Below are positions 20,644-30,572 of a stretch of DNA of 40,748 bases, piece by piece. Every line of letters starts with the position of its first letter. The first letter of the stretch is position 1. A program made the translations under genes and the position numbers. The notes beneath the pieces were generated by a model. It was not told the DNA's origin. It made no database searches and was given only the letters and a program-made list of their open reading frames with translations. Origin of the DNA: Pseudolabrys sp. (GTDB lineage: Bacteria > Pseudomonadota > Alphaproteobacteria > Rhizobiales > Xanthobacteraceae). The stretch spans positions 1 through 40,748 of the forward strand of contig JAFBAG010000195.1 of the NCBI GenBank assembly GCA_019247925.1, given 5' to 3'.

Positions 20644-23600
20644 CTAAAGCGCCTCGACTGCCACAACTCCGGGAACTGCTTTGATCGCGCCCGCGATTTG
20701 CGGCGAGACCTTGAAGCGCCCGGGCAGCTTGATCTCGACCTCGGTGGCGACGTCGATCAGCAAGATCACGCTCACTTCGCCGTCGCCGGTACCATTGCCA
20801 TTGCGTCCCCGCGGCGCTGCTTCGAGCCGCTTGGCGACGGCTTCGAGCGGAGCGTCGTTGCGCAAAAACACCCGTAGCGCCGTATTCAGATTTGCCGCTG
20901 CGGCATCGAGCGGCTCGGCGGATTGGATGCGGGCGCGAACCTCGTCGCCCTGCACTTCGGCGGAAAGAAAAAGCAGAACGGCGTTGCCGGGCTCAAGAAG
21001 ATCGCGATGTGCGGCGAGCCCTTCCGCGAAAATGACGGCCTCGTAGTGCCCGCTCGGATCGGACAAGCCGATGATGCCCATCTTGTTGCCGGTCTTGGTG
21101 CGCCGCTCCGTGCGCGAAACGACTGTCGCCGCCACGCGGCCCGCGCTCGCGCCGCCCTTCACAGCGCGAGAGAACTCCGCCCAGCTCTGAACCCGCAGCC
21201 GCTTCAGCACGGCCGCGTAATCGTCGAGCGGATGCCCGGACAGGAAGAAGCCGATCGCCTCATATTCCTTGCGCAGTTTCTCCGCAGGCAACCACGGTTC
21301 GACTTTCGGCAGTACGATGGGCTCGCGCCGCCCCGCAGTGCCAAATATGTCGCCCTGCCCGACAGATGCAGCTTCGTGCGCATGCTGTGCTTGGGCCAGC
21401 ATCTTATCGACGCCGCCATAGAGCCGCGCCCGGTTATCGTCAAAAGTATCGAAAGCACCGGCCGCGATCAGGCTTTCCAGCACGCGCTTGTTGACGGCGC
21501 GGGGATTGATGCGCGCCGCGAAATCGGTGACGCCGTCGAAAGGCTTCTTGGCGCGTTCGTCCACGATCGCCTGGACCGCTTGCGTGCCGACGCCTTTGAG
21601 GGCTGCCAGCGCATAAAGGATGGTGTCGCCTTCCACGTCGAATTCGACGCCCGAACGATTGATGGAGGGCGGCGCTACCTTGATGCCGAGCCGCTCCGCC
21701 TCGGCGCGAAATTCCGCGAGCTTGTCGGTGTTACTCATGTCGAGCGTCATCGACGCCGCGAGAAACTCGACCGGATAATTGGCCTTCATATACGCGGTTT
21801 GATAAGCGACGAGAGCGTAAGCCGCGGCGTGACTCTTGTTGAAGCCGTACTCGGCGAAGCGCTCGAGCAGATCGAAAATCAGATCGGCTTGATATTTTTC
21901 GATGTTGTTCTTTAGCGCGCCGTCGACGAAGTGCTTGCGTTGCGCCTGCATTTCGGATCGGATTTTCTTACCCATGGCGCGGCGCAGCAGGTCGGCTTGG
22001 CCGAGCGTGTAGCCGGCGAGGATCTGCGCCGCCTGCATCACCTGTTCCTGGTAGACAATGACGCCGAATGTCTCGCGCAGGATCGGTTCGAGCTTGGGAT
22101 GAACGTATTCCGGCTTTTCCATACCGTGCTTGCGCGCACAGTAAGTCGGAATATTCGCCATCGGGCCCGGGCGGTAGAGCGCGACCAGCGCGATGATGTC
22201 CTCGAAGCGGTCGGGCCGCATATCGAGCAGCGCCCGCCGCATGCCCTGACTTTCCAGTTGGAAGATGCCGACCGCTTCAGCCCGCGCCAGGAGCTCGTAG
22301 GTTTTCTTGTCGTCGAGCGGGATGGCCGCAAGATCGATGTCGATACCGCGCCGCTTCACCAGATCGACGGCCTTCTTCAGAACGGTGAGAGTTTTGAGAC
22401 CGAGGAAGTCGAATTTGACGAGGCCCGCCTGCTCAACCCATTTCATGTTGAATTGGGTCACCGGCATGTCCGACTTCGGATCGCGATAGAGCGGCACCAG
22501 CTCCGAAAGCGGCCTATCGCCGATGACGATGCCGGCAGCGTGCGTCGAAGCGTGCCGGGTCAGGCCCTCCAATTTGATCGCAATGTCGAAGGCCCTTTTA
22601 ACGACCGGGTCGCGGTCGCGCTCCGCTTGCAGCCGGGGTTCGCCATCGATGGCCTGGGTGAGCGATATCGGTGCTGCCGGATTTTGTGGCACTAGCTTAC
22701 AAAGCTTATCGACGTGCCCGTAGGCCATCTGCAGGACGCGGCCGACGTCACGCAGAACACCGCGCGCCTGCAAGGTGCCGAAGGTGATGATCTGCGCGAC
22801 CTGATCGCGGCCGTAACGCTCCTGCACGTAGCGTATCACTTCGTCGCGCCGCTCCTGGCAGAAATCGATGTCGAAGTCCGGCATCGAGACGCGTTCGGGG
22901 TTGAGGAAGCGCTCGAACAGCAGCCCGAAACGCATCGGATCGAGATCCGTGATGGTCAGCGCATACGAAACCAAGGACCCTGCGCCCGAGCCGCGGCCCG
23001 GTCCTACCGGAATCTGATTGGCCTTCGCCCATTGGATAAAGTCGGCGACGATCAGAAAATATCCCGGGTATTTCATGTTCGCGATAACGTTGAGCTCGAA
23101 GCTCAGACGGTCGCGGTATTCTTGCTCGGTATGGCCTGGCGCGACGCCATGCGTCGCAATGCGGTGCGCGAGCCCCGCTTCGGCGCGGTTGCGCAGTTCG
23201 GCCGCCTCATCGACGTTACGATCGCCAACGGTGAAGCGCGGCAGAATCGGTTCATGAGTGCAAGGCCGGAATGCGCACCGTTGCGCGATCTCTACGGTCG
23301 ATGCCAACGCTTCGGGAAGATCGGCAAAGAGCGCCTTCATCTCAGCGCGTGATTTGAAGCGATGTTCCGGCGTGAGCTGGCGGCGATCGCCCTCGGCGAC
23401 AAGCCGGCCGCCCGCGATGCAGATCAGCGCATCGTGGGCTTCGAAATCTTCCACCGTGGCAAAATACGGTTCATTCGTTGCCACCAGCGGAATGCCGTGG
23501 GCATAAGCGAGATCCAGCAGCGCAGGCTCGCTGACGCGCTGCGCCGCCGTGCCCTGGCGCTGCAATTCCACATAAAGCCGATCGCCGAACAACTTGATCA

Positions 23601-24099
23601 GAGAGGTGAATCGCGGCAGCGCCAGATGGCTTTGCCCCGCCGAGATTGCCTGATCGAGAGGTCCGCCTGGCCCGCCTGTGAGGGCGATAATCCCGTCGGT
23701 CTGGCCTTCGAGCCAGCTCAGCTTGATGTGCGGCTGCTCCGACGATGGCGTTTCCAGAAACGCGCGCGAATTAAGCCGCATAAGACTCTCATATCCGGCT
23801 CTTGTCGCCGCCAGCAAAACGATGCGCGGGCGCGGCGCGGCGCTCGTCATGCCGCGCACGCCCTGTTCTCCATCTGCGAAATCGACTGCCAAGGCGCAGC
23901 CGACGATGGGCTGGATGCCGGAAGCCGCGAATTTTTCCGAGAATTCGAGCGCACCGAACATGTTGTCGGTGTCGGTAAGCGCCAAGGCCGGCTGTTTATC
24001 CGCTTTGGCCAGGTCGGCGAGACGGCTGATTGTCAGCGCGCCTTCCAGCAGCGAATAAGACGAATGCACGTGCAGGTGAACGAAATCGAGTTCAGCCAT
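20644..24099 (-). CDS. dnaE: DNA polymerase III alpha subunit (start MAELDFVHLHVHSSYSLLEGA at 24099)
   Basis: PHP domain FVHLHVHSSYSLLEGA, GPGRGSGAGSLVSYALTITDLDPMRFGLLFERFLNPERVSMPDFDIDFCQERRDEVI, YQEQVMQAAQILAGYTLGQADLLRRAMGKK. Confidence 0.97.
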   Translation of the reverse strand: MAELDFVHLHVHSSYSLLEGALTISRLADLAKADKQPALALTDTDNMFGALEFSEKFAASGIQPIVGCALAVDFADGEQGVRGMTSAAPRPRIVLLAATRAGYESLMRLNSRAFLETPSSEQPHIKLSWLEGQTDGIIALTGGPGGPLDQAISAGQSHLALPRFTSLIKLFGDRLYVELQRQGTAAQRVSEPALLDLAYAHGIPLVATNEPYFATVEDFEAHDALICIAGGRLVAEGDRRQLTPEHRFKSRAEMKALFADLPEALASTVEIAQRCAFRPCTHEPILPRFTVGDRNVDEAAELRNRAEAGLAHRIATHGVAPGHTEQEYRDRLSFELNVIANMKYPGYFLIVADFIQWAKANQIPVGPGRGSGAGSLVSYALTITDLDPMRFGLLFERFLNPERVSMPDFDIDFCQERRDEVIRYVQERYGRDQVAQIITFGTLQARGVLRDVGRVLQMAYGHVDKLCKLVPQNPAAPISLTQAIDGEPRLQAERDRDPVVKRAFDIAIKLEGLTRHASTHAAGIVIGDRPLSELVPLYRDPKSDMPVTQFNMKWVEQAGLVKFDFLGLKTLTVLKKAVDLVKRRGIDIDLAAIPLDDKKTYELLARAEAVGIFQLESQGMRRALLDMRPDRFEDIIALVALYRPGPMANIPTYCARKHGMEKPEYVHPKLEPILRETFGVIVYQEQVMQAAQILAGYTLGQADLLRRAMGKKIRSEMQAQRKHFVDGALKNNIEKYQADLIFDLLERFAEYGFNKSHAAAYALVAYQTAYMKANYPVEFLAASMTLDMSNTDKLAEFRAEAERLGIKVAPPSINRSGVEFDVEGDTILYALAALKGVGTQAVQAIVDERAKKPFDGVTDFAARINPRAVNKRVLESLIAAGAFDTFDDNRARLYGGVDKMLAQAQHAHEAASVGQGDIFGTAGRREPIVLPKVEPWLPAEKLRKEYEAIGFFLSGHPLDDYAAVLKRLRVQSWAEFSRAVKGGASAGRVAATVVSRTERRTKTGNKMGIIGLSDPSGHYEAVIFAEGLAAHRDLLEPGNAVLLFLSAEVQGDEVRARIQSAEPLDAAAANLNTALRVFLRNDAPLEAVAKRLEAAPRGRNGNGTGDGEVSVILLIDVATEVEIKLPGRFKVSPQIAGAIKAVPGVVAVEAL

Positions 24100-24201
24100 C
24101 AGCCGGTGGTCCCGCGATTCTCTCTTCGAAAGACAGTGCGAACCCCTCGCCGCCAAGTCCACCCGCGGCTAGCCGAAGTCCCGCTATTCACCGGAAAAGA
24201 A

Positions 24202-24226
24202 AATGCCCGGCAGAAAGCCGGGCATT
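24202..24226 (-). terminator. Intrinsic terminator of the 24270-24368 microgene
   Basis: Minus strand AATGCCCGGC-TTTCT-GCCGGGCATT followed by TTCTTTTCC: perfect 10-bp stem plus U-rich tail. Confidence 0.88.
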
Positions 24227-24269
24227 GGGGGACGCACACGCAGACCTACGCAACAGGGAACGCAACGCA

Positions 24270-24368
24270 CTACAGATTGGTCAGCACCTGCGACCAGATC
24301 ACGATCATGCCGCCGAACAAGGCAAGCGAAGCGAGGGCAGCCGCATCTTGGATGAGCGCGCGAAACAT
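24270..24368 (-). CDS. 32-aa single-transmembrane microprotein, predicted SOS-regulated
   Basis: Manual translation: MFRALIQDAAALASLALFGGMIVIWSQVLTNL*; GGAG ribosome-binding site 6 nt before ATG; hydrophobic segment LASLALFGGMIVIW; flanked by its own promoter/operators and terminator. Below the length cut-off of the supplied ORF track. Confidence 0.75.
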   Translation of the reverse strand: MFRALIQDAAALASLALFGGMIVIWSQVLTNL

Positions 24369-24385
24369 GACCGTCTCCATCAAAA

Positions 24386-24418
24386 GAACAGACGAAGAAC
24401 ATAGTTCATGTTATGTTC
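24386..24418 (-). promoter_or_regulatory. Two alphaproteobacterial LexA/SOS boxes
   Basis: Plus strand GAAC-AGACGAA-GAAC (24386-24400) and GTTC-ATGTTAT-GTTC (24404-24418), 3 bp apart; each matches GTTCN7GTTC or its complement GAACN7GAAC exactly. Confidence 0.82.
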
Positions 24419-24427
24419 CCTTGTCAA
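24398..24427 (-). promoter_or_regulatory. Sigma70-like promoter of the microgene
   Basis: Minus strand TTGACA (24427-24422) with TATGTT (24403-24398) at an 18-nt spacer; interleaved with the SOS boxes. Confidence 0.7.
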
Positions 24428-24453
24428 GTAGCGTAACCACTTGAAATAGTTGG

Positions 24454-25164
24454 CTAATCCAGCTCGACGACTTGACCGTCCTGGATCGTCACGCGCCGAT
24501 CCATACGGGCTGCCAGATCCATGTTGTGGGTGGCAACGACCGTCGCGAGATTGGAGGCTTGGACGAGCTGGGTGAGCGCCGAAAATACGTGGTCGGCGGT
24601 ATGGGGATCCAGATTGCCGGTCGGCTCGTCGGCCAGCAGGACGCGGGGTGCGTTGGCAACCGCTCGGGCGATCGCCACCCGCTGCTGCTCGCCACCCGAC
24701 AGCTCGGCGGGCCTATGGGTCAAACGCTGACCAAGTCCGAGATAGCCCAGAAGCTCGACGGCGCGCGCCCTCGCCTCGCCCCGTGACAGGCCCCGGATCA
24801 TCTGGGGAAGCAAAACGTTCTCGAGCGCGCTGAATTCCGGCAGCAGATGATGGGACTGGTAGACGAAGCCGATATCGTCGCGCCGGATGCGGGTGCGTTC
24901 GGTATCGGGAAGCGTCGAAGTTGCGACGCTATCGATATAGACTTCTCCTGCGTCCGGATGCTCGAGCAGGCCGGCGAGATGCAGCAGCGTCGATTTGCCG
25001 GCACCCGATGGCCCGACCAGCGCAACCGATTGACCCGGCCACACCGCCAGCTCCGCGCCGTTGAGAATATCGAGCGTGGCATCCCCTTGACGATAATGCC
25101 GTTCGATATTGTGCAGGAACAGGACCGGCGAATCTTCGCCCTGCGTTACGTTGAGCTCACTCAT
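24454..25164 (-). CDS. lolD: Lipoprotein-releasing ABC transporter ATP-binding protein LolD
   Basis: [60 protein letters not shown]. Confidence 0.93.
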   Translation of the reverse strand: MSELNVTQGEDSPVLFLHNIERHYRQGDATLDILNGAELAVWPGQSVALVGPSGAGKSTLLHLAGLLEHPDAGEVYIDSVATSTLPDTERTRIRRDDIGFVYQSHHLLPEFSALENVLLPQMIRGLSRGEARARAVELLGYLGLGQRLTHRPAELSGGEQQRVAIARAVANAPRVLLADEPTGNLDPHTADHVFSALTQLVQASNLATVVATHNMDLAARMDRRVTIQDGQVVELD

Positions 25165-26422
25165 AACGCAGCGCCTCCACCGGATCGAGGCGTGCCGCTC
25201 GCCACGCCGGATAGAGCGTCGCCAGAAGCGACAACGTCAGCGCCATCACCACGACGGCGGCGGTTTCGCCGATATCCATATTGGCGGGCAGCTTCGAAAG
25301 AAAATAAAGCTCAGGCGAAAACAATTCAGTGTTGGTCAGCCATGACAGGAATTGCCGGATGGATTCGATATTGAGACAGACCACGACGCCCAGCAGCAGT
25401 CCGACCAAGGTGCCGACCACGCCGATCGAAGCGCCGGTAATCAAAAACACGCGCATGATCGCGCCCTGCGCCGCGCCCATAGTACGCAAAATGGCAATGT
25501 CCCGGCCTTTGTCCTTCACCAACATGATCAGGCCGGAGACGATGTTGAGTGCCGCGACGAGCACGATCAAAGTCAGAATTAGAAACATGACGTTGCGCTC
25601 GACCTGAAGCGCATTGAAGAACGTCGCGTTGCGCTGCCGCCAATCGATCATGAAGATCGGACGCTGGGCGCTATCGGTGACGGCCTTGCGGTAACGATCG
25701 ACCCGGTCAGGGTTCGCCGTGTAGACCTCGATCGCCGTCACATCGCCGGCGCGATTGAAATAGGCCTGCGCTTCGCTGAGCGGCATGAAGACGAAGGCCG
25801 AGTCATATTCAGACATTCCGACTTCAAAAACGGCGGCAATTCGATAGACCTTGATGCGTGGCGTCGTGCCCATCGGCGTGACCGCGCCGCGCGGAGCAAC
25901 CAGAGTTATGTTGTCGCCCGAGCGCAGCGACAATTGGTCCGCAAGCCGGCGGCCGATCACGACACCCTGCTGATCATCAAAACCTTCGAGCGTGCCCTGC
26001 TTGATGTTACGCGCGATCGACGGAAGCTTTTGCAGGTCCTTGAGCCGAATGCCGCGCACCAGCACTCCGCCGCTGTTATAGGGCGACGAGGCCAGCGCCT
26101 GGCCTTCAACGATCGGCGCGGCCAGCCGGATTCCGTCGGCCTTCGAAACGCGGTCGGCAACCTCTTCCCAATCCGACAGCGGCTTTTCGATGGGCTGGAT
26201 CAGCAGGTGGCCGTTCAGGCCGAGAATCTTGTCGAGCAACTCGGTGCGAAACCCGTTCATCACCGCCATGACGATGATGAGTGTGGCAACGCCCAGCATG
26301 ATCCCAAGGAAGGAAAACCCGGCGATGACCGAAATGAATCCCTCTTTGCGCCGCGCCCTGAGATAGCGCAGCGACAACATCCATTCGAACGGAGAAAACG
26401 GCCGCGTACCGCTGCTCATCAA
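25157..26422 (-). CDS. Lipoprotein-releasing ABC transporter permease, LolC/LolE family
   Basis: [63 protein letters not shown]-terminal [22 protein letters not shown]. Confidence 0.92.
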   Translation of the reverse strand: MMSSGTRPFSPFEWMLSLRYLRARRKEGFISVIAGFSFLGIMLGVATLIIVMAVMNGFRTELLDKILGLNGHLLIQPIEKPLSDWEEVADRVSKADGIRLAAPIVEGQALASSPYNSGGVLVRGIRLKDLQKLPSIARNIKQGTLEGFDDQQGVVIGRRLADQLSLRSGDNITLVAPRGAVTPMGTTPRIKVYRIAAVFEVGMSEYDSAFVFMPLSEAQAYFNRAGDVTAIEVYTANPDRVDRYRKAVTDSAQRPIFMIDWRQRNATFFNALQVERNVMFLILTLIVLVAALNIVSGLIMLVKDKGRDIAILRTMGAAQGAIMRVFLITGASIGVVGTLVGLLLGVVVCLNIESIRQFLSWLTNTELFSPELYFLSKLPANMDIGETAAVVVMALTLSLLATLYPAWRAARLDPVEALRYE

Positions 26423-26503
26423 CGCTCCCGAAACGCTGAATTTCGCACGATTCTGGCGGATTCAAGCCATTGCCTGACGACGTTGCCGCAGGTCACGCAC
26501 AGC

Positions 26504-27826
26504 TCATTTTGCCAGCCGGTCGACCGCCGCAACGAGGCTCATAAGTTCCTTTGAACCGTCGGCGCGGCGCTTCACCTCAACCTTGCCCTCCGCCAGGCCG
26601 CGGGGACCAATCATGACCTGCCAGGGAATGCCGATGAGGTCGGCCATCGCGAATTTGGCGCCGGGCCGCTCGTCCAGATCGTGGTAGAGCGGTTCGATGC
26701 CGCGCCCCGTCAGCTGACGATAGAGCTGCTCGCATGCGCTATCCGTGGCGGCATCGCCTTGCTTGAGATTCAGAATGACGACGCGCCACGGCGCAACCGG
26801 CTCGGGCCAGATGATGCCGGCGTCGTCATGCGACGCCTCGATGATCGCGGCGACCAGACGGCTCGGCCCGATGCCATAGGACCCCATGTGCACCGGCACG
26901 TCCTTACCGTCCGGTCCCGTCACGTTCGCATTCATGGGCGCCGAATATTTGGTGCCGAAATAGAAAATATGGCCGACCTCGATGCCGCGCGCAGACACTT
27001 GCTTGTCGGCCGCGATTTTCTCGAACGCCGCCTTGTCGTGCATTTCCGACGTCGCCGCATAGAGCGAGGTCCATTTATCGACCGTCGCTTGCAGCCCCGG
27101 AATGTCGTCAAAATTCACACCAGCGTCCGGCACGGGGAAGTCAAGATAGTCCTTGTGACAGAACACCTCGCTTTCGCCGGTCGGCGCCAGAATAATGAAT
27201 TCGTGGCTGAGGTCGCCGCCGATCGGCCCGGTATCGGCGCGCATCGGAATTGATTTCAGGCCAAGCCGCGCAAAGGTACGCAGATAGGCCACGAACATTT
27301 TGTTGTAGGCGTGCCGCGCGCTGGCCTGATCGAGGTCGAATGAATACGCGTCCTTCATCAGGAATTCGCGGCCGCGCATCAGCCCGAACCGCGGCCGCAC
27401 CTCATCCCGGAACTTCCATTGAATGTGATAGAGATTGAGCGGAACGTCTTTGTACGATTTGCAATAGGCGCGGAAGATTTCGGTGATCATTTCTTCATTG
27501 GTCGGCCCGTAAAGCATTTCGCGCTCGTGACGATCCTTGATGCGCAGCATCTCCTTACCGTAAGCGTCGTATCGCCCGCTCTCGCGCCATAAGTCGGCCG
27601 ATTGAATCGTCGGCATCAGCATCTCGATGGCGCCGGCGCGGTCCTGCTCTTCGCGCACGATCGCGCAGACCTTTTGCAGGACGCGCAGACCGAGCGGCAG
27701 AAATGCATATATCCCCGCCGCCTCCTGCCGCATCATGCCGGCGCGCAGCATCAATTTGTGCGACACGATCTCCGCCTCGCGGGGTGACTCGCGCAAGGTT
27801 GGCAGAAAATAGCGGGAAAGACGCAT
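26504..27826 (-). CDS. proS: Prolyl-tRNA synthetase, short form (start [26 protein letters not shown] at 27826)
   Basis: [111 protein letters not shown]. Confidence 0.96.
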   Translation of the reverse strand: MRLSRYFLPTLRESPREAEIVSHKLMLRAGMMRQEAAGIYAFLPLGLRVLQKVCAIVREEQDRAGAIEMLMPTIQSADLWRESGRYDAYGKEMLRIKDRHEREMLYGPTNEEMITEIFRAYCKSYKDVPLNLYHIQWKFRDEVRPRFGLMRGREFLMKDAYSFDLDQASARHAYNKMFVAYLRTFARLGLKSIPMRADTGPIGGDLSHEFIILAPTGESEVFCHKDYLDFPVPDAGVNFDDIPGLQATVDKWTSLYAATSEMHDKAAFEKIAADKQVSARGIEVGHIFYFGTKYSAPMNANVTGPDGKDVPVHMGSYGIGPSRLVAAIIEASHDDAGIIWPEPVAPWRVVILNLKQGDAATDSACEQLYRQLTGRGIEPLYHDLDERPGAKFAMADLIGIPWQVMIGPRGLAEGKVEVKRRADGSKELMSLVAAVDRLAK

Positions 27827-27911
27827 CCGAACGGCCCTTGAATCAACTGGAACGAGCAAGCCGGATCGGGAGCCAAAAGACAAGAGCCAGGCGGCGTGAT
27901 AGCGTGACGCC

Positions 27912-28271
27912 ATGTGGCGCACAGGCAGCGGAAGAAGCATTGCGGCGGTCGCCGCGATCTATTGGATCGCGCTGCAGGCAATTCTTTCAGGCTTCTCCTT
28001 TATCCCGAACGTCCAGGCTGCAGCGCTATCCGCTGTCATCTGTCACGGCGATTCAGCTGCAGACGAGCGCGGGCCGAGGGCCGCTCCCGCCGCTTGCGCA
28101 TCTTGCATTCTTTGCAATACGGCACCCACCGCCGCCACCCCTGCTGCGGCGGTGACGCTTGCGTTGCCGGTATCGTGCAGCGTGTCGTTGACGCTGCCGT
28201 GCTCCTCGCAACTCACTGTAGCCACCCGTTCGGCCTTCGAATTCGCGCGAGGACCACCATCCTTGGCCTGA
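27912..28271 (+). CDS. DUF2946-like Cys/His-containing membrane or secreted protein
   Basis: Hydrophobic N-terminus [40 protein letters not shown]-terminal ARGPPSLA; leads the copper gene cluster. Confidence 0.7.
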   Translation: MWRTGSGRSIAAVAAIYWIALQAILSGFSFIPNVQAAALSAVICHGDSAADERGPRAAPAACASCILCNTAPTAATPAAAVTLALPVSCSVSLTLPCSSQLTVATRSAFEFARGPPSLA

Positions 28272-28301
28272 CACTGCGCTCTCAATGTCATGCCAAACAG
28301 G

Positions 28302-28832
28302 ATGGATTCCATGAAAGCTGTTTTACGCTTTGGTAGAGTTGCGCTTCTTCTTGGCGCGTCAGCGCTGCCTTCTAACGCCCATGTGACGCTCGAACAACGC
28401 GAAGCCACTCTCGGCGCGCCCACCAAGCTGACGTTCCGTGTAGGCCACGGCTGCGGCGAATCTCCAACCATCAAGGTCCGGGTGCAAATCCCCGAAGGCG
28501 TTATCGCCGCCAAACCCATGCCGAAACCCGGCTGGGCTATCGACACGTTCAAAAGCAGATATGCGAAGACCTATGAGTTCTTCCATGGCGCCAAACTGTC
28601 GGAAGGCGTCACCGAAATCGCCTGGACCGGCAAGCTCGCCGATGCGCATTACGACGAATTCGTCGCCTCGGTTTTCGTTGCGGCGGACCTCAAGCCCGGG
28701 CGGCTTTTCTTTCCAGTCGTGCAGGAGTGTGAACAAGGTGTGCATCGCTGGATCGAGATCCCCGCGGGCGGCCAGGCCGGGCACGATCTGAAAGAGCCAG
28801 CGCCCTCGCTTATTCTTACTCCGAAACGATGA
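28302..28832 (+). CDS. YcnI/DUF1775 family periplasmic copper-binding protein (start 28302 or 28311)
   Basis: Signal peptide ending in NAHVTLEQREATLGAPTKLTFRVGHGCGESPT; KPGW motif; DUF1775 layout. Confidence 0.88.
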   Translation: MDSMKAVLRFGRVALLLGASALPSNAHVTLEQREATLGAPTKLTFRVGHGCGESPTIKVRVQIPEGVIAAKPMPKPGWAIDTFKSRYAKTYEFFHGAKLSEGVTEIAWTGKLADAHYDEFVASVFVAADLKPGRLFFPVVQECEQGVHRWIEIPAGGQAGHDLKEPAPSLILTPKR

Positions 28833-30412
28833 CCGGCGCCGCGGCGCGGATCGTTTGGCTTGCGATCCTGCTGACCGCCGCGCTTTGCAGCGCGGCGGGC
28901 CCGGCCTTTGCGCATGCCACTTTGGTGCGCGCGGAGCCGCGCGACGGCGCGATGCTATCAGCGGCGCCTGCCGAGCTGAGCCTCACGTTCAACGAGCCTG
29001 TCGCCGGGCTGGTGTTCAAGCTGGTGAGCCCCGACGGCGGGACGAGCAATCCGGCCTTTGTGGTCGAGGACCGCACCGTCACGTTGAGAGCTCCGAGCCT
29101 TCTCGGTCAAGGCAGTTACATTCTGAGCTGGCGCGTGGCTTCGGCAGATGGCCATCCCGTCGGTGGCGCTTTGCAATTCTCGATCGGGGTGCGCAGCAGC
29201 GCGCCAGCCAACATCAACAGCACGGACCGAGGGCTCGCTGTTGCCATCTGGCTGGCACGTCTGGCGATCTATGCCGGTCTGTTTATCGGCATTGGCGGGC
29301 TTGCATTCCCGGTTTGGACCGGAACGAAATTGCCGCCAAAGGCGGCGGCCGTCGTCGCGAGTGTTTCGGCGGTCGCGTTCGCAGCAATTCCGCTCTCGAT
29401 CGGCTTTCAGGGCGTCGACGCGCTCGCCTTGCCGCTCGAAAGCTTCTGGCGGCCCGAGGCTTATATCGCGGGTCTCAAAACCGTCTACGCGACGAGTGCT
29501 CTGATCGCGGGATGCGGGCTGGCGATAAGTTTTGCTGTCGCAGGGGCTCGCAATCGAAACCTTACCAGATTGCTGTCACTCTCTTCAATCGTCCTGGCAG
29601 CAGCCGCGCTTGCCGCTAGCGGGCACGCCAGCAATGCGATGCCACAGTGGCTCACGCGGCCCTCGGTTTTCATTCATGGAATTGCCGTTGCGCTCTGGGC
29701 CGGTTCGCTGATCCCGCTTTGGTTCTTGTTTCGCGCGACCGCGAGACACTCTGTGGTGCTCCTGCGCTTTTCGCGCGCCATCATGTTTGTGCTGGCGGGC
29801 CTTCTCATCAGCGGCACCATCCTCGCCGTCATTCAGATCGAACACGCCGCTGCAATCTGGACGACCGATTATGGGCGCATTTTCGCGGCCAAGCTCGTCC
29901 TGGTCGCCACCCTTCTTTGCATTGCAGCTTACAATCGTTATGTGCTGACGCCGGGCGTCCTGCGGGCCCGTGCAAAAGCGCGGCGGCTTTTCGTCCGTTC
30001 GGTCGGCGCGGAGCTTGGCTGCATCATCGCCATTCTGGGCTTGGTCGCGCTGTGGCGCTTCACGCCGCCGCCCCGATCGATCGCTTCCGGCGAGCCCGCT
30101 TTTGTCCACCTCCACGGTGAAAAGGTGATGGCTGATGTGACTATGTCGCCCGGTCGTGCCGGGCCAATCGAATTGCGCATCCACCTGATGCAGGAAGATT
30201 TCACATCGTTGCGCGCCAAGGAAGTGACCGTCGCCCTTTCCGCCCCGGGTCTGGAAGGCCTGCAGCGTGCGGCACGCCAGGGAAATGACGGTGATTGGCG
30301 CGTCACCAATGTGAGTCTGCCGATGGGTGGGGTCTGGACCGTGCGGGTCGAGACCTTGGTCGACGATTTCAGGAGAGAAATCCTTGACGGTCCCCTCGTG
30401 GTCGGACGCTAG
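28829..30412 (+). CDS. CopC-CopD fusion copper resistance/uptake protein with a C-terminal YtkA/FixH-like domain
   Basis: AFAHATLVRAEPRDGAMLSAAPAELSLTFNEPV (CopC), multi-TM CopD region, C-terminal MADVTMSPGRAGPIELRIHLM...WRVTNVSLPMGGVWTVRVE. Confidence 0.9.
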   Translation: MTGAAARIVWLAILLTAALCSAAGPAFAHATLVRAEPRDGAMLSAAPAELSLTFNEPVAGLVFKLVSPDGGTSNPAFVVEDRTVTLRAPSLLGQGSYILSWRVASADGHPVGGALQFSIGVRSSAPANINSTDRGLAVAIWLARLAIYAGLFIGIGGLAFPVWTGTKLPPKAAAVVASVSAVAFAAIPLSIGFQGVDALALPLESFWRPEAYIAGLKTVYATSALIAGCGLAISFAVAGARNRNLTRLLSLSSIVLAAAALAASGHASNAMPQWLTRPSVFIHGIAVALWAGSLIPLWFLFRATARHSVVLLRFSRAIMFVLAGLLISGTILAVIQIEHAAAIWTTDYGRIFAAKLVLVATLLCIAAYNRYVLTPGVLRARAKARRLFVRSVGAELGCIIAILGLVALWRFTPPPRSIASGEPAFVHLHGEKVMADVTMSPGRAGPIELRIHLMQEDFTSLRAKEVTVALSAPGLEGLQRAARQGNDGDWRVTNVSLPMGGVWTVRVETLVDDFRREILDGPLVVGR

Positions 30413-30572
30413 TTCCATGATGACACGCCGGGAAGTGTCCGATACTTTCCCCCTGCTCAGAAGAGTCGGGCAACCGGCCTGGAGCGGTCTAAGTCTCGGG
30501 AGGAAGTCTCGGCGCGATCATCGCAGCCTTCCGGCCCACCGGCCGGGAATAAGGGACGACAAAAGCGAATGT

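Noticed and set aside
24184-24402. 72-aa minus-strand ORF MFFVCSFDGDGHVSRAHPRCG...
   Set aside because: Overlaps the operator and runs through the terminator hairpin; the 32-aa frame has the better ribosome-binding site, a plausible transmembrane protein and stops before the terminator.
23362-24444. 360-aa plus-strand ORF spanning the dnaE N-terminus and the SOS unit
   Set aside because: Antisense to the dnaE PHP domain and no domain content; the minus-strand promoter, ORF and terminator explain the intergenic part better.
30531-30546. CCGGCC-CACC-GGCCGG hairpin downstream of CopCD
   Set aside because: Good stem but no U-tract; the hairpin at 30573-30602 followed by seven T is the more likely terminator.
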